6,240 bases of DNA. Source: Burkholderiaceae bacterium. GTDB lineage: Bacteria; Pseudomonadota; Gammaproteobacteria; Burkholderiales; Burkholderiaceae_D. A program made the translations under genes and the position numbers. Positions 1 through 5,646 of this stretch are shown piece after piece (the first letter of the stretch is position 1; each line of letters opens with the position of its first letter). The notes below the pieces were generated by a model, which was not told the DNA's origin, made no database searches, and worked only from the letters and a program-made list of their open reading frames with translations. Where the stretch lies: the NCBI GenBank assembly GCA_031261905.1, contig JAISIS010000102.1:1-6240 (forward strand), read 5' to 3'.

Positions 1-22
1 TGCCGTGAATGCGGCCTATCAT
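1..22 (-). CDS. ruvA: RuvA, Holliday junction branch-migration subunit (first 7 codons only)
   Basis: The minus strand opens with ATG at 22-20 and reads MIGRIHG before leaving the window. This matches the conserved RuvA amino terminus (E. coli begins MIGRLRG), the start of its OB-fold domain. RuvA tetramers bind Holliday junctions and load the RuvB motor, and RuvC then cuts the junction. The position is as expected, 60 nt downstream of the ruvC stop in the same direction, as in ruvC-ruvA-ruvB clusters. A weak Shine-Dalgarno-like CCGGAA lies about 10 nt upstream of the ATG. Only seven residues are visible, so the call rests on the motif plus synteny. The rest of ruvA, and probably ruvB, should lie beyond the left edge. 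Confidence 0.85.
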
Positions 23-55
23 GATGAGTTCCGGAAGGATTAATAGATATGCCTA

Positions 56-64
56 TATATACCA
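56..64 (-). promoter_or_regulatory. Possible extended -10 promoter for ruvA(B)
   Basis: On the minus strand the 60-nt ruvC-ruvA gap contains TGG-TATATA, which fits the extended -10 pattern TGn-TATAAT with one mismatch. It would start transcription near position 49, giving a leader of about 27 nt before the ruvA ATG. The hexamers 16-18 nt upstream lie around the ruvC stop and do not resemble TTGACA. The stretch is clearly more AT-rich than its surroundings. I looked for a LexA box with CTG and CAG arms, because E. coli ruvAB is SOS-regulated, and found none. Chance AT-richness remains possible. Confidence 0.3.
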
Positions 65-82
65 CACTTCCCTGGCGTTGCT

Positions 83-628
83 TCAGCGGATAAGGCGTCC
101 GCGGCGAATACGGAAGCCGCTTTTGGGCTTAAGCGCAGCGGCTTTCTGTATGGTGTTTAACGCGTCAAAGGCGTGTGCATGGCAGATGGCAACACCCAGC
201 GCGTCTGCCGCATCGCTTTTGGGCGGCGCGGGCAGGGAAAGCAGGCGTTTGACCATTTCCTGCACCTGGGTTTTCCTGGCCTTGCCGTGCCCTACCACCG
301 CCTGCTTGATCTGTAGCGCGGTATATTCCGAAACCGCAAGCTCCGCGCTGACCAGCGCGCAAACTGCCGCGCCCCTTGCCTGCCCCAGGAGCAGGGTGGA
401 CTGGGGGTTGACGTTCACAAATACCTTTTCGATCGCCGAGCAATCGGGGCGATAGGTGGCGATAATTTCGCCAACGCTTTCCAGTATGGTTTTCAGGCGC
501 TGCGGCAACTCCGCGTCCGCCGGGGTGGTGACAGTTCCGGAGGCGATGTAGGAAAGCTGCGTCCCCTGTTTTTCGATGACGCCAAAGCCGGTTACTCTGA
601 GTCCGGGATCAATGCCAAGAATCCTCAT
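83..628 (-). CDS. ruvC: RuvC, crossover junction endodeoxyribonuclease
   Basis: This 181-residue protein is the Holliday-junction resolvase that nicks opposing strands of the four-way junction assembled with RuvAB in recombinational repair. Its length is close to the 173 residues of E. coli RuvC. The fold is RNase H-like with four acidic metal ligands, all visible: D7 in the opening [15 protein letters not shown]67 in SAIEKVFVN, and D139 and D142 in [14 protein letters not shown]. The [13 protein letters not shown] segment that follows E67 is also typical. I place the start at the ATG at 628-626, because family homology begins exactly there. The reading frame is open for 31 further codons upstream, but these overlap purH and look like no RuvC. 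The gap to purH is 28 nt, so cotranscription is likely. The basic tail ending [10 protein letters not shown] is unremarkable. Confidence 0.97.
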   Translation of the reverse strand: MRILGIDPGLRVTGFGVIEKQGTQLSYIASGTVTTPADAELPQRLKTILESVGEIIATYRPDCSAIEKVFVNVNPQSTLLLGQARGAAVCALVSAELAVSEYTALQIKQAVVGHGKARKTQVQEMVKRLLSLPAPPKSDAADALGVAICHAHAFDALNTIQKAAALKPKSGFRIRRGRLIR

Positions 629-656
629 GCGCGCTTGTTCCCGACAATTGCCACGG

Positions 657-2222
657 CTAGTGGCGGAAGTGGCGTATAGCGGTAAAGGCCATAGTGAGGC
701 CGCGCTCGTTTGCCGCGTCAATCACTTCCTGATCCCGTATGGAGCCGCCCGGCTGGATAATCGAGGTGGCGCCTGCATCGGCCACAATATCCAGCCCGTC
801 CCGGAAGGGGAAAAAGGCATCGGAAGCCACAGCGGTATCCGCCAGAGAAAGGCCCGCGTTTTTCGCTTTCATCACGGCTGTCCTCGCAGCGTCCACACGG
901 CTCACCTGGCCCGCGCCGATAGCCAGTGTCATTCCGTCACGGCAAAAAACGATGGCGTTGGATTTGACAAATTTCGCCACCCGCCAGGCAAAGAGCATAT
1001 CGCGCAATTGCTGCGGCGAGGGTTCCTTTTGAGTGACGATACTCAGGTCAGGCACATCTATGTTGGCGATATCGGGCGATTGCAGCAGCAGGCCGCCGCC
1101 TACCCGCCGTACTTCGAAATCGTTTGGATGGTTGCCAGGCGGGATTTCCAGCAGGCGCACATTCTTCTTGCCGGAGAAGATTGCGCGTGCTTCCGGGGAG
1201 AATGCCGGTGCGATCAGCACCTCGACAAATAATCTGGATGCTTCTTCAGCCGCCTTCTGGTCCAATTCACGGTTAAAGGCAATGATGCCGCCAAACGCTG
1301 CTTCCGGGTCTGTCTGGAGGGCGCGCATATATGCTTCCGCCGGGTCGCTACCTGTGGCAACGCCGCAGGGGTTGGCGTGCTTGATGATGACGCAGGCGGG
1401 TTCGTCAAAGGTTTTGACGCATTCCCAGGCGGCATCGGCATCGCTGATATTGTTGTATGACAATTCCTTGCCCTGAAGTTGCGTATAACCCGCCAGCGCT
1501 CCGCCGGGTACCGTATGCTCCCGGTAAAAGGCTGCGGACTGGTGCGGGTTTTCGCCATAGCGCATTTCCTGCACTTTTTCGAATTGCAGGTTCAGCGTTT
1601 GAGGCCAGGCGGCGCGGGTTGCGTGACTTTTTTCTTCGCCCAGGCTGGAAAGATAGTTGGCGATCGCGCCATCATAGCGGGCGGTGTGCGCGAAAGTTTT
1701 CGCGGCCAGTTCAAAGCGGCTGTTTTCACCCGGCATCCCGCCCTGTTGCCGCATTTCTTCCAGCACGCGGGAATAATCCGCTGGGTCGCAGATTACGGTG
1801 ACATCGCGGTAATTCTTGGCGGCGGAGCGCAGCATGGCGGGGCCGCCGATATCAATGTTTTCAATCGCGTCTTCCAGCGTGCATTGCGGTGAGGCGATGG
1901 TTTGTTCAAAAGGGTACAGGTTGACCACCACCATATCAATGGCGGAAATGCCGTGCTTTGCGATAGCCGATGTATGGGAATCCAGATCGCGTCTTGCCAG
2001 GATGCCGCCGTGTATCCTGGGATGCAGGGTCTTTACGCGGCCATCCAGCATTTCCGGGAAGCCGGTGTAATCCGCCACCTCGGTCACAAAGATGCCGTTT
2101 TCCTGAAGCAGGCTTGCCGTGCCGCCGGTGGAGAGAATGGATATCCCCATCGCGGAAAGCGAACGGGCGAAATCAACGATACCGGTTTTATCGGAAACGG
2201 AAATCAGGGCGAATCGGGTCAT
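657..2222 (-). CDS. purH: PurH, bifunctional AICAR transformylase / IMP cyclohydrolase
   Basis: This 521-residue cytosolic enzyme performs the last two steps of purine synthesis: formyl transfer from 10-formyl-tetrahydrofolate to AICAR, then ring closure to IMP. The length matches the family (E. coli 529). The amino-terminal cyclohydrolase domain (about 1-195) shows ISVSDKTGI, the STGGTA loop and [18 protein letters not shown], with K64 and H67 at the conserved positions. The transformylase domain shows [27 protein letters not shown], the catalytic-type [11 protein letters not shown], and the closing [14 protein letters not shown] and AIRHFRH motifs. No active-site signature is missing. The ATG at 2222-2220 gives the usual terminus [14 protein letters not shown], but the upstream sequence has no clear Shine-Dalgarno and consists of a TGATTY hexamer repeat. 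The gene lies 53 nt after fis and 28 nt before ruvC, so it is probably transcribed with both. Confidence 0.98.
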   Translation of the reverse strand: MTRFALISVSDKTGIVDFARSLSAMGISILSTGGTASLLQENGIFVTEVADYTGFPEMLDGRVKTLHPRIHGGILARRDLDSHTSAIAKHGISAIDMVVVNLYPFEQTIASPQCTLEDAIENIDIGGPAMLRSAAKNYRDVTVICDPADYSRVLEEMRQQGGMPGENSRFELAAKTFAHTARYDGAIANYLSSLGEEKSHATRAAWPQTLNLQFEKVQEMRYGENPHQSAAFYREHTVPGGALAGYTQLQGKELSYNNISDADAAWECVKTFDEPACVIIKHANPCGVATGSDPAEAYMRALQTDPEAAFGGIIAFNRELDQKAAEEASRLFVEVLIAPAFSPEARAIFSGKKNVRLLEIPPGNHPNDFEVRRVGGGLLLQSPDIANIDVPDLSIVTQKEPSPQQLRDMLFAWRVAKFVKSNAIVFCRDGMTLAIGAGQVSRVDAARTAVMKAKNAGLSLADTAVASDAFFPFRDGLDIVADAGATSIIQPGGSIRDQEVIDAANERGLTMAFTAIRHFRH

Positions 2223-2225
2223 GGT

Positions 2226-2243
2226 GAATCAAAATCAGAATCA
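2226..2243 (-). repeat. Three tandem TGATTY hexamers just upstream of purH
   Basis: On the minus strand the bases immediately before purH read TGATTC-TGATTT-TGATTC, ending three bases before the ATG. They occupy the place where a Shine-Dalgarno sequence would be expected. The stretch is U-rich in RNA and should be weakly structured, which could help ribosome or S1 binding; that role is inference. It also encodes the alternating Leu-Ile run of an overlapping 26-codon ORF. Confidence 0.5.
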
Positions 2244-2275
2244 GGAATAACAGGGCAAAAGCGCTCATGTCGCGC

Positions 2276-2509
2276 CTAGAGCAGATCGTGCTCCTGCAGC
2301 TTCTTTCGCAAGGTGTTCCGGTTTATGCCCAACATATCGGCCGCCTTTGTCTGGTGGCCTCTGGTGTAATTCATCACCTCGTCAAGCAAGGCATATTCAA
2401 CGGCGTCCATGAACATTTTATGGAGACCTGTGGGTTTTTGCCCGTCCAGCGTTTCAAAATAGTTCCGCAGACTTCTTCGTACGGCTTCCTGAATGTGCTC
2501 TTTGCTCAT
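2276..2509 (-). CDS. fis: Fis, nucleoid-associated DNA-binding protein
   Basis: This is a 77-residue Fis-family protein, a homodimer that bends DNA and in enterics controls rRNA promoters, supercoiling and site-specific recombination. The carboxy-terminal helix-turn-helix is unmistakable, with GHQTKAADMLGINRNTLRKK at residues 51-70 and the ending LQEHDLL. The preceding helices (about 20-48, KPTGLHKMFMDAVEYALLDE) form the dimer core. E. coli Fis has 98 residues; the shorter form here lacks much of the mobile amino-terminal arm used for Hin/Gin invertase stimulation, as is usual for betaproteobacterial versions. It lies 33 nt after dusB, the same pairing as the enteric dusB-fis operon. Upstream of the ATG (2509-2507) there is no good Shine-Dalgarno, so translation may depend on coupling to dusB. 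Confidence 0.95.
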   Translation of the reverse strand: MSKEHIQEAVRRSLRNYFETLDGQKPTGLHKMFMDAVEYALLDEVMNYTRGHQTKAADMLGINRNTLRKKLQEHDLL

Positions 2510-2542
2510 GGTGTGTTCATCGAGTGTGCAAAGGGACCTGCA

Positions 2543-3562
2543 TCAGGATACAAATGACACGTGCGGCAGGTTCCCGTATTGTAATTTTTTACCGTATTGC
2601 AGCTGCGATTCAAAGAAAGCGTCCACCTCATCCAGCTGCTCCGTGCAGGAATCAGTCAGGTTAATGTGCTTTCGGAAAACTTCTGAACCGTGCAAGTTAT
2701 TAGTGTACCATCCGATGTGCTTTCTGGCACTCCTTACACCGGCAATTTCACCATGAAAATCGTAATGTGCCAGTAAATGCTGCCTGATCAGATGTTGCAC
2801 TTCTGCAACATCCGGGGGCGGCATCAGTTCGCCGGTCCGGAGATAGTGCGCAATTTCGCGGAATATCCACGGCCTGCCCTGCGCGGCACGGCCAATCATG
2901 ATGGCGTCCGCTCCGGTGGCCTCCAGCACTTTCCGCGCTTTTTCGGGCGAATCAATGTCCCCGTTGGCGACAAGCGGGATGCTGATGGCCTGCTTCACCT
3001 GGGCTATCGTATCGTACTCTGCTTCGCCATTGTAAATGTCTTCACGGGTGCGTCCGTGCAGGGTCAGCATGGCAATCCCTGCCGCCTCCGCAATCTTCGC
3101 AACCGTTACAGCATTCTTGTTTTCCCGGTTCCATCCGGTGCGGTATTTCAGTGTAACCGGGACAGCAACGGCTTTTACCACCGCTTCCAGGATATCCGCC
3201 ACCCGTTTTTCATCCCGCAGCAGGGCTGAGCCGGACCAGTTGTTGCAGACTTTCTTGACGGGGCAGCCCATGTTGATGTCAATGATCTGCGCGCCCAGCC
3301 CCACGTGGTGGCGGGCGCATTCGGCCATCATGGCCGGGTCTGCCCCGGTAATCTGGACAGCGCGAGGTTCGGGTTCATCCCTGTCCGCCACGCGTTTTTT
3401 GCTTTTCCGGGTTTGCCACAAAAGAGGATTGGCAGCCGCCATCTCCGCCACTGCATACCCCGCACCCAGTTGCCTGCAAAGCTGCCTGAAAGGCTTATCC
3501 GTCACCCCCGCCATCGGGGCGGCGAAGATGTTGTTGGGGAGGGTATAGGGGCCGAGTTGCAT
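2543..3562 (-). CDS. dusB: DusB, tRNA-dihydrouridine synthase B
   Basis: This 339-residue FMN enzyme uses NADPH to reduce specific uridines in the tRNA D-loop (U17 for E. coli DusB). The TIM barrel starts with the FMN-binding NNIFAAPMAGVTDKPFR. The catalytic cysteine is C100 in DINMGCPVKKV. Further family motifs are SGSALLRDE (110-118), VTLKYRTGW (136-144), LTLHGRTRE (166-174), VANGDI (198-203) and ADAIMIGRAAQGRPWIFRE (219-236). The carboxy-terminal helical tRNA-binding domain includes RSARKHIGWY. The ATG at 3562 gives the standard beginning, but no Shine-Dalgarno is visible. E. coli DusB has 321 residues; the extra tail here contains LQYGKKLQYG, a partial local duplication. It is the first gene of the dusB-fis-purH-ruvC series, directly behind an extended -10 promoter. 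Confidence 0.96.
   Translation of the reverse strand: MQLGPYTLPNNIFAAPMAGVTDKPFRQLCRQLGAGYAVAEMAAANPLLWQTRKSKKRVADRDEPEPRAVQITGADPAMMAECARHHVGLGAQIIDINMGCPVKKVCNNWSGSALLRDEKRVADILEAVVKAVAVPVTLKYRTGWNRENKNAVTVAKIAEAAGIAMLTLHGRTREDIYNGEAEYDTIAQVKQAISIPLVANGDIDSPEKARKVLEATGADAIMIGRAAQGRPWIFREIAHYLRTGELMPPPDVAEVQHLIRQHLLAHYDFHGEIAGVRSARKHIGWYTNNLHGSEVFRKHINLTDSCTEQLDEVDAFFESQLQYGKKLQYGNLPHVSFVS
2574..2599 (-). repeat. 18-nt-spaced direct repeat in the dusB 3' end
   Basis: The octamer CCGTATTG (plus-strand sense) occurs at 2574-2581 and again at 2592-2599, exactly six codons apart. It encodes the repeated LQYG in LQYGKKLQYG near the DusB carboxy terminus. The spacing in whole codons and its position beyond the usual end of the family suggest a small in-frame duplication that has since diverged. 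Confidence 0.5.
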
Positions 3563-3594
3563 GGCGTACGGTTAAAAGCAGCGGGAAAGGCGCT

Positions 3595-3603
3595 ATTGTA
3601 GCA
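3595..3603 (-). promoter_or_regulatory. Extended -10 promoter of the dusB-fis-purH operon
   Basis: On the minus strand the sequence TGC-TACAAT, 32 nt upstream of the dusB ATG, is a near-consensus extended -10 element for the main sigma factor. The hexamer 17 nt upstream is AACATC, a poor -35, so the TG extension would carry recognition. Downstream of the -10 comes AGCGCC, a GC-rich discriminator. In E. coli the dusB-fis promoter is under stringent and growth-rate control through such a discriminator, so similar control is plausible here but not shown. Transcription would begin near 3588, leaving a short leader. Confidence 0.55.
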
Positions 3604-3637
3604 AAAGCGTTTCGGTGGATGTTTAGCGGATATTTTT

Positions 3638-3655
3638 GGTAATCTGTTCATTACC
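3638..3655. repeat. Perfect inverted repeat GGTAAT-N6-ATTACC
   Basis: Two 6-nt arms, GGTAAT at 3638-3643 and ATTACC at 3650-3655, are perfectly complementary around a 6-nt spacer. The centre lies about 59 nt upstream of the predicted dusB transcription start, inside the winged-helix remnant. It could be an operator or a chance palindrome; it does not match the degenerate Fis consensus well, and it has no T-tract that would suggest a terminator. Confidence 0.35.
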
Positions 3656-3697
3656 GATTTCCCACGCCCATCCTTTGAGGCAGGTGATGTGGCCAAA

Positions 3698-3719
3698 ACT
3701 CCCACGACTCCCACGACTC
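3698..3719. repeat. 9-nt tandem repeat (ACTCCCACG, 2.4 copies)
   Basis: ACTCCCACG occurs at 3698-3706 and 3707-3715, followed by a partial ACTC. In the first frame of the remnant gene each unit encodes Thr-Pro-Thr, matching the low-complexity linkers that commonly precede the C-terminal winged helix in Fic and RecG-like regulators. Units of nine preserve frame, so the frame break just after the array needs a separate small indel. Confidence 0.8.
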
Positions 3720-3959
3720 TGTTGACGATATCGAACACAAAATTCTTTCAGCCTTACGCCAGAATCCAAGGGTGACATTGGCAGAATTGGCTACCGAACT
3801 AGGCTTGAGCAAGGATGTTATCCGCTATAGGACAAATAGGTTACAAAAGCGTGGTATTTTGCAACGAGTAGGTACGTATAAGGGGCATTGGGAAGTTATA
3901 GAATGAGTTTGTCATATTGTAACCTCCCCTTGTTAGAGACCACCCCGGCCAACATCCGA

Positions 3960-4979
3960 TCATGTTTTTTTTGTTTCTAACATAGCATCAAAATCCGATT
4001 TAAATAATCTATCCTGCACAATACGAAACTTTTCAAACTCGCTTTCAGCATGTTCCCTGGCAATCCTGGCGGATATTTTCCCGGCGTCCTGAAGGATTTC
4101 CCTGTCATCTGCCGATAGGAAAATGTCCAGGCGTTTGGCCCAGTCTTCCATGGTCATTGGTACATGGCGGCGTGCGCGGTCTTCGGCAAGGTCAAGGTAG
4201 GCGTTGACTACGCGTCCCAGGGACTCCAGTTCCGCTTCATTCAGGTAATTCCTGGCGACAACCACATCGGTTTTCAGGATTTTGCCGTCCGGGCTGTTGG
4301 TCCAACTGGTAAGTCCCATATGCTCTTTTTCCGCATCGGCGCGGTTGCAAATCAGTTCGGCGGCGGTGTGTCCATGAATGGCATAGTGCATTTTATTCTG
4401 CACTTTGGCAAAGAAATCGCGTGTCAGCGGCGAGTGCTTGTCGTAATCCATCGCCGTTGCGTAAATATCGGTGATTTTCTGGTAGAACCTTCGTTCCGAA
4501 AGGCGTATTTCACGGATTTCCGCCAGCAGATGCTCGAAATAATCCTCATCCAGAAATGCGCCATTTTCCATGCGTTTTTTATCTATGAGATAGCCACGCA
4601 GGGCATAGTCCCGCAATATGCCGGTAGCCCATTGCCGGAAAGCGGTGGCGCGTTTGGAGTTGACGCGATAGCCTACAGCGATAATGGCGTCTAGATTGTA
4701 GTGTTTTATCCGGTAATTTTTGCCATCAGAGGCAGTTGCTAAAAATTCCTTAGTAACTGAATCCGCCTGTAGTTCCTCTGTTTTGAATATATTTCTGAGA
4801 TGGGTCAGAATATTTTCAGGGGTGGTATCAAACAATATTCCCATCTGCTTCTGGCTCAGCCAGATGGTGCCGTCCTGTACACGGACTTCCACGCCATCGG
4901 CATGGGACTGGTAGGAAAAAATCAGGAATTCCGCTGTGCTGTTGCGGATTTGCAGGCTTTTGGCGGTCTTTTTGGTCAT
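3960..4979 (-). CDS. rhuM: RhuM-family protein
   Basis: This 339-residue protein belongs to the RhuM family, named from Salmonella pathogenicity island 3; its biochemical role is unknown. The amino-terminal part (about 28-135) has the family pattern: WLSQKQMGILFDTTPENI resembles a DNA-binding helix-turn-helix, followed by YNLDAIIAVGYRVNSKRATA, FRQWATGILRDYALRGY and IDKKRMENG. A helical middle (about 145-215) contains DYDKHSPLTRDFFAKVQNK and HGHTAAELICNRADAEK. The last third has MGLTSW, KTDVVVARNYLNEAEL, the VNAYLDLAEDRA and VPMTMEDWAKRLD motifs, and a charged tail. The length is normal and no motif is broken, so the gene looks intact. CAGGAAA stands about 7 nt before the ATG at 4979, the best Shine-Dalgarno in the window. 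There is no signal peptide or membrane segment, so it is probably cytosolic. Such genes are patchily distributed and often sit beside restriction-modification or other accessory genes; here it is alone, next to a degraded winged-helix remnant. Confidence 0.93.
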   Translation of the reverse strand: MTKKTAKSLQIRNSTAEFLIFSYQSHADGVEVRVQDGTIWLSQKQMGILFDTTPENILTHLRNIFKTEELQADSVTKEFLATASDGKNYRIKHYNLDAIIAVGYRVNSKRATAFRQWATGILRDYALRGYLIDKKRMENGAFLDEDYFEHLLAEIREIRLSERRFYQKITDIYATAMDYDKHSPLTRDFFAKVQNKMHYAIHGHTAAELICNRADAEKEHMGLTSWTNSPDGKILKTDVVVARNYLNEAELESLGRVVNAYLDLAEDRARRHVPMTMEDWAKRLDIFLSADDREILQDAGKISARIAREHAESEFEKFRIVQDRLFKSDFDAMLETKKT

Positions 4980-5021
4980 TGATTTTTTCCTGACAAGCCC
5001 TGTTTATCCCTTACCCATGCT

Positions 5022-5633
5022 TTACCCGCCCCATTCCAGCAACTTGATCTGCGTGTCGCGGACGAGGAAGCGGTTGATGCTGGTGTTGGCGACGGGGACG
5101 CGGTTGCGGATGTCCAGCGGCAGGTCGTTGGCTGCCCGGTAGGCTGCCTCTATGATGCCGAAGTGGGCGACAAGGATGATTTTTTCCCCGGCATGTTGCC
5201 CAGCAATGCGGAAAATTGCGTCAATGGCGCGGTTGTGCAGGGTGCGGATGCTTTCGGAAGGACGAGTACCTGCCGGAAAACGGTGATCTGGGTCCGCCGA
5301 ATACCAGGCGGCATGGTCATCCGGATAGCGGCTCTTGAGTTCTTCACGGCTTAACCCTTCAACCACGCCATAGGAACGCTCGCGAAAGGCGGCGTCAGCC
5401 GTAACCGGCAGGTTATGCCATTTTGCGATGGCTTCAGCAGTTTTCAGCGCGCGCTGCAGATCGCTGGAGTAAATGGCGTTGAAGCTTTCTTCCCGCAGGG
5501 CATCCGCCAGCGCCAGAGCCTGCTCCATGCCTTTTTCGTTAAGCGGAATGTCGCTGTGGCCCTGAAGGCGTCTGGCGACATTCCATTCGGTTTGTCCGTG
5601 GCGGATAATCAGCAACTCGGTGGATCGGTTCAT
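5022..5633 (-). CDS. Histidine phosphatase family protein (phosphoglycerate mutase-like)
   Basis: This roughly 203-residue cytosolic protein belongs to the branch-1 histidine phosphatase superfamily. Counting from a GTG one codon upstream, the RHG motif LLIIRHGQTEWN places the phospho-accepting histidine at 13. R62 in SSDLQRAL, the acid E87 in FRERSYGVVEG and the second histidine H158 in LVAHFG complete the site. The usual context of that second histidine is S/T-H-G-G; here glycine is replaced by phenylalanine at 159. The specificity (sugar phosphate, nucleotide, cobalamin precursor or other) cannot be read from the sequence, so I give no symbol. Two tandem start codons, GTG 5636 and ATG 5633, are possible. 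I prefer the ATG, because an AAGAAG purine tract then lies at a workable distance. The start lies only 13 nt after the stop of the upstream PEBP gene, which suggests cotranscription. Confidence 0.9.
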   Translation of the reverse strand: MNRSTELLIIRHGQTEWNVARRLQGHSDIPLNEKGMEQALALADALREESFNAIYSSDLQRALKTAEAIAKWHNLPVTADAAFRERSYGVVEGLSREELKSRYPDDHAAWYSADPDHRFPAGTRPSESIRTLHNRAIDAIFRIAGQHAGEKIILVAHFGIIEAAYRAANDLPLDIRNRVPVANTSINRFLVRDTQIKLLEWGG

Positions 5634-5646
5634 CACGCTTCTTTGG

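Larger units (their letters stand above)
3602..3906 (+). pseudogene. Frameshifted C-terminal remnant of a winged-helix protein (Fic or RecG-like AlbA/HATPase type)
   Basis: The plus strand holds two adjoining open stretches. The first (from 3602) reads NLFITDFPRPSFEAGDVAK followed by TPTTPTT over a 9-nt tandem repeat. The second, one base back in frame (3688-3903, TGA at 3904-3906), reads VDDIEHKILSALRQNPRV, then TLAELATELGLSKDVIRYR, then LQKRGILQRVG and KGHWEVIE. The second part is a winged-helix domain of the kind that ends Fic proteins and RecG-like AlbA_2/HATPase regulators, where it follows a low-complexity TTQ/TPT-type linker and closes with RVG..KGG.WEV. The first part would be the end of the preceding domain plus that linker. 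Everything further upstream is missing, there is no ATG in the second frame, and the frames are broken near 3716-3725. AGG, CTA and TTA codons and AT-richness set it apart from its neighbours and suggest transfer. Only a 44-codon product from GTG 3772 could still be made. The parent family is an inference from motif memory. Confidence 0.6.

Noticed and set aside
629..721. 31-codon amino-terminal extension of RuvC
   Set aside because: RuvC homology begins exactly at MRILGIDPG (ATG 628); the extension overlaps purH and looks random.
576..1232. 218-codon plus-strand ORF opposite purH and ruvC
   Set aside because: It is antisense to the well-conserved end of purH and the ruvC start, and its translation matches no family I know.
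1479..2279. Plus-strand ORFs of 137 and 125 codons opposite purH
   Set aside because: They are shadows of the purH codon pattern, with no recognisable domains or ribosome-binding sites.
2777..3548. Plus-strand ORFs of 150 and 170 codons opposite dusB
   Set aside because: They lie wholly antisense to conserved DusB motifs and overlap each other in different frames.
3698..3719. CRISPR-like or attachment-site interpretation of the 9-nt repeat
   Set aside because: Two adjoining short units without spacers fit a coding linker repeat; no second copy flanking an element is seen.
3698..3725. Programmed frameshift joining the two frames of the winged-helix remnant
   Set aside because: There is no slippery heptamer or downstream structure at the junction, and the upstream part of the gene is absent anyway, so decay is the simpler reading.
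3502..3738. 78-codon minus-strand ORF across the dusB start
   Set aside because: It overlaps the dusB amino terminus out of frame and runs through the promoter and the remnant; its composition is Pro/Ser-rich without a domain.
4164..4694. 176-codon plus-strand ORF opposite rhuM
   Set aside because: It is antisense to the intact, motif-rich rhuM and has no recognisable domain.
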